Origin: Pararhodobacter sp.
GTDB lineage: Bacteria > Pseudomonadota > Alphaproteobacteria > Rhodobacterales > Rhodobacteraceae
Length of the DNA stretch: 64,000 bases
Direction: 5' to 3'
NCBI GenBank assembly: GCA_020832665.1
Contig: JAFIEG010000009.1
Location: 1-64,000, forward strand
Under the pieces are notes generated by a model. That model saw only the letters and a program-made list of their open reading frames with translations. It made no database searches and was not told the DNA's origin. How positions within the stretch are numbered: position 1 is the stretch's first letter; every line of letters begins with the position of its first letter. The position numbers were made by a program, and so were the translations under genes. Of the stretch, positions 42,804 to 50,892 are shown one piece after another.

Positions 42804-43492
42804 GAAAGCTCCTCGCGCTTGGACCCGTCCATCGGGCATTTGCTATGAAAGTAGCGCGCCGCCGCTTCAACAAAGCTGCGCGCGAATTCGGCGGCGGCGT
42901 CCGGATCGCGGCGCGCAAAGCCGCCAAGCCCGTCGTGCATCATTCCCAGCGCCTCTTCGCGCGCGCCGGGCAGCGCGAAGGTCATGCGCCGCAGTGTCCC
43001 GGCCTGATCGTCGAACCGGGCGAGGGTGTCGCGCAGGCGGCTGTTGGCGACATGGGTTACCCAGCCTGCTCGAAAGGCATAATTCGCCACCAGAAAGGCA
43101 TCGAGATTTCCCGTCGCGGCGGCCCTGCCAGCCTGTTCCAGTGCGCGCCGCAGCAGCGCGATGGCCTCTGGCGGCATCGCCTCGGCGGCGCGTGCAGCCG
43201 CCACCGGTTCGATCAGACAGCGCAGATCGACAATCTCGGCCACTGTGGTGGCGGTGACCGGCGGCACGCGAAAACCCCACGCGCCGGTGTCGAGCAAGCC
43301 ATCGGCCACAAGCCGCGACAGCGCCTCGCGTACCGGGCTGCGCGAAACGTTCATGTCCCGTGCAAGCACCGATTCCGCGAGTCGGGCCTCGGCGTCGAAC
43401 GCACCCATCCGCAGCCGGTCGCGCAGGGCATGGTAAATCTGCTCGGCGAGCGGCGCCGGGCGCGACAGGGGGTCGAGAAGATCCTGTTTCAT
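42800..43492 (-). CDS. GntR-family regulator, FadR subfamily (second)
   Basis: 230 residues; winged helix at about 15-80 (LAEQIYHALRDRLRMGAFDAEARLAESVLARDMNVSRSPVREALSRL) and an FCD domain. It resembles the first GntR regulator of this region in length and layout, suggesting related ligands. It is followed by the coupled luciferase-like gene and is divergent from the GlcD-like/LldD-like pair, its likely targets. Confidence 0.9.
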   Translation of the reverse strand: MKQDLLDPLSRPAPLAEQIYHALRDRLRMGAFDAEARLAESVLARDMNVSRSPVREALSRLVADGLLDTGAWGFRVPPVTATTVAEIVDLRCLIEPVAAARAAEAMPPEAIALLRRALEQAGRAAATGNLDAFLVANYAFRAGWVTHVANSRLRDTLARFDDQAGTLRRMTFALPGAREEALGMMHDGLGGFARRDPDAAAEFARSFVEAAARYFHSKCPMDGSKREELS

Positions 43493-43545
43493 CGACAGGA
43501 AACCTCTTGCGCGTTGCGCGGTTCTGGTGAAACTAGTTGTCGACA

Positions 43546-43568
43546 GTATTCAGTTAATCCGGATAATC
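43546..43568. promoter_or_regulatory. Candidate operator for the second GntR
   Basis: GTATTCAGTTAATCCGGATA in the divergent promoter, including the palindrome ATCCGGAT. It resembles site 2 of the first GntR (CAGTTTATATCCG versus CAGTTAATCCG), so the two regulators may recognise related DNA. Confidence 0.4.
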
Positions 43569-43639
43569 GCCGCCACGTCAAGCCACAAGATTGCCGCTCC
43601 CTGTAACGGCGGGCGGGAAAAGCGCAGGAAGGGCTGGAA

Positions 43640-45034
43640 TTGGCACAAGACGCACTCAAGGCACTCGGCCAGGCGCTCCCTGAAGGGGCGATCGTGATCG
43701 GCGCCGATATCCCCGCATCGATCGCCGCAGACTGGAGCACGGCCGAACCTGTGATGCCCATGGCACTGATCAGGCCGCGCATCACCGCCGAGGTCGCCAC
43801 CGCGCTTGCGATCTGCGATGCTCTGGGCGTTCCCGTCACCGCTCAGGGCGGGCGCACCGGGCTTGCCGGCGGCGCTGTGCCCGCAGAAAACGGCGTTGCG
43901 ATGAGCTTTGAACGAATGGCCGCCATCGAAGAGATCGATCCCCTTGCCGGGGTGGCGGTGGTGCAGGCGGGTGTGCCTCTGGCATCAGTGCAGGCATCGG
44001 CGCGCGAATACGGGTTGATGTTCGGAGTCGATCTGGGCTCGCGCGACAGCTGCACCATCGGCGGCAATCTGGCGACCAATGCGGGCGGCACGCGCGTTCT
44101 GCGCTATGGGATGATGCGCGAAAACGTGCTGGGGCTGGAGGCGGTGCTTGCCGACGGCACGGTGATTTCGTCGATGAACCGGCTCTTGAAGAACAACGCG
44201 GGTTATGACCTCAAGCAGATGTTCATTGGCACCGAGGGCACGCTTGGTGTCATCACCAGGGCCGTGCTGCGTTTGCAACCGGCACCCGCAGCCTCGGCCA
44301 GTGCCCTTTGCGGGTTTCGTAACGCTGACGCCATGCTTGGCTTCCTGATGCGCGCGCGCAGCCGCCTCGGGCAGGCGCTCTCGGCCTTCGAGGCAATGTG
44401 GCCGAGCTTCTATTCGCACATGACCGGCGCCTTGCCCGAATTGCGCCGCCCCTTCGATGCCCCGCACGGGCTTTACGTTCTGATCGAGGCGGCTGGCGCG
44501 GCCGATGAGGCGATCGAGGAGCGGTTGCACGCGCTGCTGTCCGAGGCGCTCGAAACGGGCGAGATCACGGATGCAGTGATCGCGTCGTCGGAGCGCGATC
44601 GCGCCGATCTCTGGGCGCTGCGCGAGAGCGTGGCCCATTTCGGCCGTGTGCTGGGGCCGGTCATCGCCTTTGACATCGGTGTGCCCATCGCGGCAATGGG
44701 CGCTTTCGTGGCGCGAGTCGAGGCCGAGATAGCCGAAGGCTGGCCCGGCATCATTGCGATGAGTTACGGTCATATTGGCGACAGCAACCTTCACCTTGTC
44801 TGTCACCTTCCCGGTGCTGGGGCCGATCAGCCGCATGAAGCGGTGTCGGATCTCGTTTATCGCCGGGTGGTCGAGGTTGGCGGCAGCGTTTCCGCCGAAC
44901 ATGGCATCGGTACGCTCAAGCGCAAGGCGCTCGCACTCAGCCGTAGCCCGGCAGAGCTTGCATTGATGGCGCGGATGAAACGCGCGCTCGATCCCAATGG
45001 CACCCTAAACCCCGGCAAGGTCGTCACGGCATGA
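43640..45034 (+). CDS. FAD-dependent 2-hydroxyacid dehydrogenase (GlcD/D-lactate dehydrogenase type)
   Basis: 464 residues. The PCMH-type FAD domain covers about 35-215 (TAQGGRTGLAGGAV; DLGSRDSCTIGGNLATNAGGTRVLRYG; EGTLGVITRAVLRL), and the C-terminal FAD-oxidase domain has the metal/substrate motifs GHIGDSNLHL and SAEHGIGTLKR. It oxidises a D-2-hydroxyacid such as glycolate or D-lactate to the 2-oxo acid. The start is TTG preceded by GGAAGGG. The stop overlaps the next ATG. No GlcE/GlcF-like subunits are adjacent. Confidence 0.88.
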   Translation: MAQDALKALGQALPEGAIVIGADIPASIAADWSTAEPVMPMALIRPRITAEVATALAICDALGVPVTAQGGRTGLAGGAVPAENGVAMSFERMAAIEEIDPLAGVAVVQAGVPLASVQASAREYGLMFGVDLGSRDSCTIGGNLATNAGGTRVLRYGMMRENVLGLEAVLADGTVISSMNRLLKNNAGYDLKQMFIGTEGTLGVITRAVLRLQPAPAASASALCGFRNADAMLGFLMRARSRLGQALSAFEAMWPSFYSHMTGALPELRRPFDAPHGLYVLIEAAGAADEAIEERLHALLSEALETGEITDAVIASSERDRADLWALRESVAHFGRVLGPVIAFDIGVPIAAMGAFVARVEAEIAEGWPGIIAMSYGHIGDSNLHLVCHLPGAGADQPHEAVSDLVYRRVVEVGGSVSAEHGIGTLKRKALALSRSPAELALMARMKRALDPNGTLNPGKVVTA

Positions 45035-46227
45035 AACGGCGCTTTACCGGCAGCAGCAATCCGGCCCGGGCGCTGTCGATTGCAGAGCTGAGGCACATGG
45101 CAGCGCGTCGGCTGCCACCTTTCGTGTTCGAATATCTCGATGGCGGGGCCGAGAACGAGGTCACGCTCACGCGCAACAGGGCCGCTTTTAACCGCGTTGC
45201 GTTTCGCCCGCTTGTGCTGGTCGACGTGGAAAAGGTGGATTTATCGCGCCAGGTGCTGGGCCGGCGCTGGCGCGTGCCCTTCGCCATCGGCCCAACCGGA
45301 TTCAATGGCCTGATCGCGCCGGACGGCGACCGAGCGCTGGCCCGCGCCGCACGTGCGGCGCATGTGCCCATGATCCAGAGCACCGTCTCGAACACGACGA
45401 TCGAGGAAATGGCGGCGATCGCGGGTCTCGAGCACTGGCTGCAGGTCTATGTGTTCAAATCGGACGAATTCATGCAACGCCTGCTGGAACGCGCCCGCGC
45501 CGCGGGGGTGCAAGGCCTTGTGCTGACGGTGGATGGCAGCGTCTTTGGCAACCGAGAATGGGACAAGCGCAATTATCGTCCCGGCACGACCGACCCGATA
45601 CTGCGTCACAAGCTGGCGACGCTCGCCCATCCTCGCTGGGGCATCGGCATGTTGCTGCAAGGGGGCATTCCGGCAATCGGAAATATCGCCGACATGCTGC
45701 CCGATGGCAGGCGCGATCTGGCGGCGGCGGCCAGCTGGGCGCGCGAACAGATCGATCCCTCGCTCAACTGGCGCCGAATCGACTGGTTGCGGCGAAACTG
45801 GGATGGCCCTCTCGTCATCAAGGGGATTGCCCGTGCCGACGATGCCCGCCGCGCCCTCGACGCCGGGGCACAGGGCTTGGTCGTGAGCAATCACGGCGGG
45901 CGGCAGCTTGACGGAGCGCAGGCCACGATCAACGTCTTGCCCGATATCGCCGCCGCTGTCGGCGGGCAGATGACGATCCTGATTGACAGCGGTTTTCTGC
46001 GAGGCACCGATATTGCCAAGGCGCTGGCGCTTGGCGCGGATGCCGTGCTGCTGGGACGCGCGGCGCTATACGGTCTTGGCGCGGCAGGCGAGCAGGGCGT
46101 GGCTCGCTCGCTGGCTCTGCTGGAAGACGAGTTGCGCCGGACCCTCGCCCAGCTCGGCTGCCCGAATCTCGAATCGCTTGGCCCGGAGCTTCTGGATCGG
46201 GGCGATCGTGGGCCGCTCGATCCTTGA
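45031..46227 (+). CDS. FMN-dependent L-2-hydroxyacid dehydrogenase (LldD family)
   Basis: 398 residues of FMN TIM barrel: PFAIGPTGFNGLIAPDGDRALARAA, QVYVFKSDEF, the active-site His-Arg of SNHGGRQLDGA, and DSGFLRGTDIAKALALGADAVLLGR at the phosphate site. Family members oxidise L-lactate, glycolate or mandelate. Coupled by an ATGA overlap to a D-type dehydrogenase, the pair could oxidise both enantiomers of one hydroxyacid. Confidence 0.93.
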   Translation: MKRRFTGSSNPARALSIAELRHMAARRLPPFVFEYLDGGAENEVTLTRNRAAFNRVAFRPLVLVDVEKVDLSRQVLGRRWRVPFAIGPTGFNGLIAPDGDRALARAARAAHVPMIQSTVSNTTIEEMAAIAGLEHWLQVYVFKSDEFMQRLLERARAAGVQGLVLTVDGSVFGNREWDKRNYRPGTTDPILRHKLATLAHPRWGIGMLLQGGIPAIGNIADMLPDGRRDLAAAASWAREQIDPSLNWRRIDWLRRNWDGPLVIKGIARADDARRALDAGAQGLVVSNHGGRQLDGAQATINVLPDIAAAVGGQMTILIDSGFLRGTDIAKALALGADAVLLGRAALYGLGAAGEQGVARSLALLEDELRRTLAQLGCPNLESLGPELLDRGDRGPLDP

Positions 46228-46243
46228 GGTTCAGGCACGGCGC

Positions 46244-47029
46244 TCAGCGGATCTCGTTGACATAGCGATGAGCCGATGTCTCGGCATGGTGCAACGCATG
46301 GGCCACCGGGCTGTTGGCCTCGTCAAAGGCCGTTTCCTCGATCAGCAGGACGGGCGCACCCGCCGCGATGCCCAACGCTTCGGCGATATCCGGCGCGGCG
46401 GCGGCGGCGGCGAGATGCTCGCGTATCGCCGCGATACGAATGCCTGCCGCATCGCTCATATGGCGATAGAGCAGGTCGGGCGCCGCTTCGGGCGTATCGG
46501 GGAATCCGGGCAGCAGCCGCGCGGGCAGAGTGAAGTGGTCATGCATAACCGCTCTGCCCTCGACGATCCGCAATCGCTGCAAGCGCAGCACTTCCGACCC
46601 TTCCGCCATGTCGAGCGCGTCTTTCTCGGCCGGCGTCGCCACCGCGCGCGCGATCCCGATCGTCCGTGTCTCTGCCCGGCACAACCGCCCGTCAAGGTCG
46701 TGCAGCCGGTAGTAATCGAACAGAAAGCGCAGGCTGTGGCGCGGCGCGCGGCCGGTGACGACGGTGCCTGTCTTGCGCCGCCTGGAAAGCACGCCGGCGG
46801 CCGTAAGCTCGGCAAGCGCGCGGCGCAAGGTGCCCACCGCCACACCCATCGAGGCCGACAGCGCCGTTTCCCCCGGCAACACCATGCCTGCCTTCCAGTC
46901 GCCCCGCGTTATCGCCTCGGCGATGCGCGCCTCAACCGCGCGCCATCGCGGTATGGACTCGGGCAAGGGCGCTGAAAGATCGGTGTCCTGAGCCTCATTT
47001 GGACCGGGATCGTAGCGGGAAGGAGACAT
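46244..47029 (-). CDS. GntR-family regulator, HutC subfamily (UTRA domain)
   Basis: 261 residues: a winged helix at about 30-95 (WRAVEARIAEAITRGDWKAGMVLPGETALSASMGVAVGTLRRALAEL) and a UTRA ligand domain (about 110-255; MHDHFTLPARLLPGFP, APVLLIEETAFDEANSPVAHALHHAETSAHRYVNEI). It is a different subfamily from the other two GntR proteins. It is divergent from the luciferase-like/amidase pair, the expected target, and convergent with the LldD-like gene. Confidence 0.9.
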   Translation of the reverse strand: MSPSRYDPGPNEAQDTDLSAPLPESIPRWRAVEARIAEAITRGDWKAGMVLPGETALSASMGVAVGTLRRALAELTAAGVLSRRRKTGTVVTGRAPRHSLRFLFDYYRLHDLDGRLCRAETRTIGIARAVATPAEKDALDMAEGSEVLRLQRLRIVEGRAVMHDHFTLPARLLPGFPDTPEAAPDLLYRHMSDAAGIRIAAIREHLAAAAAAPDIAEALGIAAGAPVLLIEETAFDEANSPVAHALHHAETSAHRYVNEIR

Positions 47030-47043
47030 CCGGCTTGACCTTC

Positions 47044-47066
47044 TCTATTTCTATAAAGAATATAGA
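47044..47066. promoter_or_regulatory. Candidate HutC-type GntR operator
   Basis: TCTAT..TTC-TATAAA-GAA..ATAGA is a near-perfect inverted repeat with one extra base, lying in the 72-base gap between the regulator and the luciferase-like gene. It ends 36 bases before the luciferase-like ATG and is conspicuously AT-rich. Confidence 0.6.
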
Positions 47067-47101
47067 TGAAGACATTTCAACGCAACCCGGAGGAGGGTCC
47101 G

Positions 47102-48415
47102 ATGTCGAAACAGATCAAGCTTGGCTTGTCGATGTGGCGTATGGGCTATCACATCGCCGCGTGGCGCCACCCCGAGGTGACGCCCACCGGCTCGATGGAC
47201 TTTCGCCATTTCCTCGAGATCGCCCAAATCGCCCAGCAGGGCCTGTTCGACCTGCTGTTCATGCCCGACGAGCTGGCCATACGCGGCAGCGACAACCCGC
47301 CCGGGGCAATGCAACGCCAAAGCAACGGGGCCGAGCTGGAGCCGATCACCCTGCTGTCGGCACTGGCCCCGGCAACGCGGCATATCGGCCTCGTCTCCAC
47401 CGGCTCGACGACCTATAGCGAGCCCTACAACCTGGCGCGGCAGTTCCTGTCGCTCGACCATTTGAGCGGCGGGCGTGCGGGGTGGAATGTCGTTACCTCA
47501 TGGGGCAAGGAAGATGCGCTGAACTTCGGCCATATGGACACACCTGCCTATGATTTGCGCTACGAGCGCGCGGGCGAATTCGTCGATGTCGTTCGCGGGC
47601 TGTGGAACAGCTGGGACGCCGACGCCTTTCTGCGCAACCAGGAAAGCGGGCACTACTACGACTCCCAGAAGCGCCATGTACTCGATCATGACGGAAAGCA
47701 TTTCCGTGTGCGCGGTCCGCTGCATGTGGCGCGCTCGGTGCAGGACGAGCCGGTGATCGTGCTCGCGGGTGATTCCGACGAGGGGCGCGAGATTGCCGCG
47801 CGTTCGGCCGATATCGTCTTTACCGCCAAGCAGTCGCTGGAGGATGCACAGGCGTTCTATGCTTCCGTCAAGGGGCGTCTGGCGAAATACGGCCGCGCTT
47901 CGGAGGATGTGGTGATCATGCCCGGTATCATGCCGATCACCGCGCCCACGCGCGGGGCAGCGCAAGCCAAATTCGACCGCATTCAGGAGTTGATCGACCC
48001 GGTCGTCGGGCTGGCCGCGCTTTATGACCGGCTGGGCGATCTTTCGGGCTACCCGCTTGACGGGCCGGTGCCCGAACCCAAGGACCCTGCCTTTCGCAGC
48101 CGGGCCGAGACGATCTGGCGCTTCGCACAGCGCGAGGGGCTGACGATCCGCGAGCTTTATCGCATCCAGGCCGCAGGGCGCGGGCACCGTGTCGTGGTCG
48201 GCACCCCGGCCGAGATCGCCGACACAATGCAGGAGTGGATCGAGGCCGAGGCGGCGGACGGGTTCAACATCGCGCCAACGCATCTGCCTGCCGGCATCCG
48301 CGATTTCGTCGCTCTCGTGATTCCCGAGCTGCAGGCCCGTGGGCTGTTTCGTACCGCCTATGAAGGCGAGACGTTGCGTGCCAACCTAGGGCTGACGCGG
48401 CCGAAGCCGCGCTGA
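47102..48415 (+). CDS. Luciferase-like flavin monooxygenase, NtaA/SnaA/DszA group
   Basis: 437 residues, the typical length of the nitrilotriacetate monooxygenase/DszA group of FMNH2-dependent two-component oxygenases. The segments LGLSMWRMGYHIAAWRHPEV, STTYSEPYNLARQFLSLDHLSGGRAGWNVVTSWGKEDALNFGH and GPLHVARSVQDEPVIVLAGDSDEGREIAARSAD are diagnostic. CGGAGGAGGG precedes the ATG at 47102, better than the in-frame ATG at 47066, which lies at the edge of the operator. It is followed after 26 bases by an amidase. The flavin reductase partner is not in the window. Confidence 0.9.
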   Translation: MSKQIKLGLSMWRMGYHIAAWRHPEVTPTGSMDFRHFLEIAQIAQQGLFDLLFMPDELAIRGSDNPPGAMQRQSNGAELEPITLLSALAPATRHIGLVSTGSTTYSEPYNLARQFLSLDHLSGGRAGWNVVTSWGKEDALNFGHMDTPAYDLRYERAGEFVDVVRGLWNSWDADAFLRNQESGHYYDSQKRHVLDHDGKHFRVRGPLHVARSVQDEPVIVLAGDSDEGREIAARSADIVFTAKQSLEDAQAFYASVKGRLAKYGRASEDVVIMPGIMPITAPTRGAAQAKFDRIQELIDPVVGLAALYDRLGDLSGYPLDGPVPEPKDPAFRSRAETIWRFAQREGLTIRELYRIQAAGRGHRVVVGTPAEIADTMQEWIEAEAADGFNIAPTHLPAGIRDFVALVIPELQARGLFRTAYEGETLRANLGLTRPKPR

Positions 48416-48441
48416 AACGGGGCAGGGGGCCACAGGGGCGC

Positions 48442-49854
48442 ATGAACGAGCCGCACTTTCAGGGGCTGGTCGAGATCGCACGGCGCATCGCGGCGCGCGA
48501 GATAACGGCGCGCGAGGTGACGGAGCATCAGCTTGACCGGATCGCCACCCATGCCGACCTCGGTGCCTTTGTGGCCCTGCGCGCCGAGGCAGCGCTGGCC
48601 GAGGCCGCCAGGGCCGATACCGAGATTGCCGCCGGGCAGCACCGCGGGCCACTGCATGGGGTGCCGGTGGCGCTCAAGGATGTCATCGATCTGGCCGGGA
48701 TGGCCACCACCGCCGGGATGGCCATGCGAGCTGGCGCGATCGCCGAACGCGATGCCACCGTCACAAGCCGCCTGCGCGCGGCGGGAGCGGTCATCCTCGG
48801 CAAGCTGAACCTGACCGAGGGCGCCTTCGGCGATCACCGACCGCCCTTCGGCACGCCGGTCAACCCCTGGGACGCGCGTTTCTGGCCCGGCGCCTCGTCC
48901 AGCGGCAATGGCGTTGCGACGGCGGCGGGGCTATGCTTCGGCAGTATCGGCACCGATACCGGCGGCTCGATCCGCATGCCCGCGGCAGCCAATGGCGTCG
49001 CCGGGCTGAAGCCCACGCGCGGCCGGATCAGCCGCCACGGGGTATTCCCGCTTGCGCGCACGCTCGATCACCTGGGGCCGATGGCACGGCGGGTCGAGGA
49101 CCTTGCCGCCATTCTTGCCGCCGTGGCGGGCCCTGACCCGGAAGACCCGACTTGCGCCCATCTTCCCCCCGGCGATCTGCTTGCCGCGACGGCAAGCGGC
49201 GTGCAGGGGCTGCGCCTTGGGGTCGACCCGGGCCTTGTCGGCACGGCGGTTGATCCCGAAATCTCCGCCGCCGTCATGGAAGCCATGCGCCTGCTATGCG
49301 CATCCGGCGCAGAGCGGCACGAAGTGCGCTTTCCCGATATCCGCAATGTGGTGGATCTGTGGTTCGACATCTGCGCGGTCGATGCCGCCCAAGTCCATGC
49401 CGGAACCTGGCCCGGCCGGCGCGCTTCCTACGGGCCGGCGCTTTCGGCCTGCCTTGAGCACGCCAGCACACTTTCGGCGCAGGACTATCACGCGGCCATC
49501 CTGCGCCGCGAGGATCTCGCTGGCTGGATCGAGGCGCTGTTTTCCGAGGTCGATGTGCTGGTTATGCCGGTATTTGCGCGTCTCGTGCCCGCGGCCGCAC
49601 GGGCGGATAAAATGGACGCGACGATGATTGAGGAGCTGCATCGCTTTACCTGTCCGTTCACCCTGTCGGGCCACCCTTGCGCGGTGGTGCGTGCCGGAAC
49701 CGATCGCAACGGCATGCCGATCGCGATCCAGTTCGTTGCCGCGCGCTTCAAAGAGGCGCACTGCCTGCGCGCGGCCTCGGCTTTCGAGGGGCAAACGCCC
49801 TGGCACGAGCTACGCCCGCCTTGCCCATCAGGCAAGCAAGGCGCAAAAGTCTGA
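48442..49854 (+). CDS. Amidase (amidase-signature family)
   Basis: 470 residues with the Ser-cisSer-Lys triad: Lys79 (VPVALKDVIDLAG), cis-Ser near 153 (WPGASSSGNGVA) and nucleophile Ser176 (GTDTGGSIR). The length and motifs fit hydrolysis of a carboxamide to acid plus ammonia or amine. It is probably co-transcribed with the monooxygenase upstream, so one route would be N- or C-oxidation followed by amide cleavage. No membrane or signal segment is seen. About 180 bases without a visible gene follow before the uspA-like gene. Confidence 0.92.
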   Translation: MNEPHFQGLVEIARRIAAREITAREVTEHQLDRIATHADLGAFVALRAEAALAEAARADTEIAAGQHRGPLHGVPVALKDVIDLAGMATTAGMAMRAGAIAERDATVTSRLRAAGAVILGKLNLTEGAFGDHRPPFGTPVNPWDARFWPGASSSGNGVATAAGLCFGSIGTDTGGSIRMPAAANGVAGLKPTRGRISRHGVFPLARTLDHLGPMARRVEDLAAILAAVAGPDPEDPTCAHLPPGDLLAATASGVQGLRLGVDPGLVGTAVDPEISAAVMEAMRLLCASGAERHEVRFPDIRNVVDLWFDICAVDAAQVHAGTWPGRRASYGPALSACLEHASTLSAQDYHAAILRREDLAGWIEALFSEVDVLVMPVFARLVPAAARADKMDATMIEELHRFTCPFTLSGHPCAVVRAGTDRNGMPIAIQFVAARFKEAHCLRAASAFEGQTPWHELRPPCPSGKQGAKV

Positions 49855-50033
49855 TCTGAGCGCTGCAAACCGGATTACCTCAAAGGGGCAGGCCAGTGCC
49901 AAAGCGCCAAGAATACTCTGACCCTGGCGGGCGCGACATTGGAAAGTCTATTGACCCCCGCGATTAGAATACGTCAGTCGGGGCGCTCCAAAGGTAATGC
50001 TCGACATAATCAAGGCCGGGGTGCAGTAACGCC

Positions 50034-50867
50034 TCAATGCGACATCAGGACAGGTAGCCTGGCGCTTTCAAGCATCGAGCGGGTTACCCCGCCAACAAGA
50101 TCCTCAAGCGGCTTGGGGTGTTCGAAAGCCCCCATTACCAGAAGATCGGCATCGAGCCGCGTGCAGGCTGCCAGAATTGCCTCATATGTGCGCCGGCCCC
50201 GATGGGGTTCGCTGATGACCTGCGCCACGATTCCATGCGCATCTAGATAACCCGATGCGCTGACGCCTGCCGGCAAATTGTCGCTGCCTGCCTCGCCCAC
50301 GCTCAGCAGTGTCGTCATCTGCGCGTCGCGCAACAGTGGCAGCGAATCCATCAGCGCTCGGGCTGCGGCGCGCTTGCCGTCCCAGGCCACGACCACATTG
50401 CGCGGCGCCGCGGCGCGCGCCGGGTCGGCGTCGGCTGGTACGCATAGCACGGGGCGACCGCCAAGCAGTACCACCGCATCGGGGCTCAGCGACAACTCGT
50501 TGCCTCGCATGACCCGCTCGAACTGGCCGACTAGGACAAGATCGAAATACCGGGCCATCATACCGACGGTCGGTCCCGGCTCGCCCTCGGCCTCGATCCA
50601 TTTCGGCGCGCTCACGGGAGCAGCTTCGGTGCAGAGTTGCTCGAAACGGGTGCGAACATCCGAGCCGCGATGGGCCAGCGCGGCGCGCACCGAGGCGCGC
50701 ACCCCTTCCGGCATCCATCCCGGCATGCCGCGGCTTGCATCGGAAAGGCCATGAGCCATCACCGCCGTCAACCGGGCCCTGTGGGCACCCGCCAGAGCCA
50801 TCGCCGCGCGCAGCGCCGCATCCGCGGATGTGCTGGCGTTATAGGCAACAAGAAGGTTCTTTAGCAT
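50034..50867 (-). CDS. Universal stress protein, tandem UspA domains
   Basis: 277 residues with two UspA folds: LKNLLVAYNASTSADAALRAAM...FDLVLVGQFERV...RPVLCVPAD (about 1-145) and RNVVVAWDGKRAAARALMDSLPLL...ADLLVMGAFEHPKPLEDLVGGVTRSMLESARLPVLMSH (about 155-277). The second carries a degenerate G-x2-G-x9-S nucleotide loop. It lies 25 bases after tctA in the same direction, preceded by GGGGAGACG, so it is likely in the transporter operon. It may tune transporter use to energy state. Confidence 0.9.
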   Translation of the reverse strand: MLKNLLVAYNASTSADAALRAAMALAGAHRARLTAVMAHGLSDASRGMPGWMPEGVRASVRAALAHRGSDVRTRFEQLCTEAAPVSAPKWIEAEGEPGPTVGMMARYFDLVLVGQFERVMRGNELSLSPDAVVLLGGRPVLCVPADADPARAAAPRNVVVAWDGKRAAARALMDSLPLLRDAQMTTLLSVGEAGSDNLPAGVSASGYLDAHGIVAQVISEPHRGRRTYEAILAACTRLDADLLVMGAFEHPKPLEDLVGGVTRSMLESARLPVLMSH

Positions 50868-50892
50868 CGGCGTCTCCCCGCAGGCGGGCACA

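Noticed and set aside
49855-50033. Small gene in the gap after the amidase
   Set aside because: The short frame there lacks a start context and runs into the uspA-like gene; no signal beyond a few A/T-rich bases.
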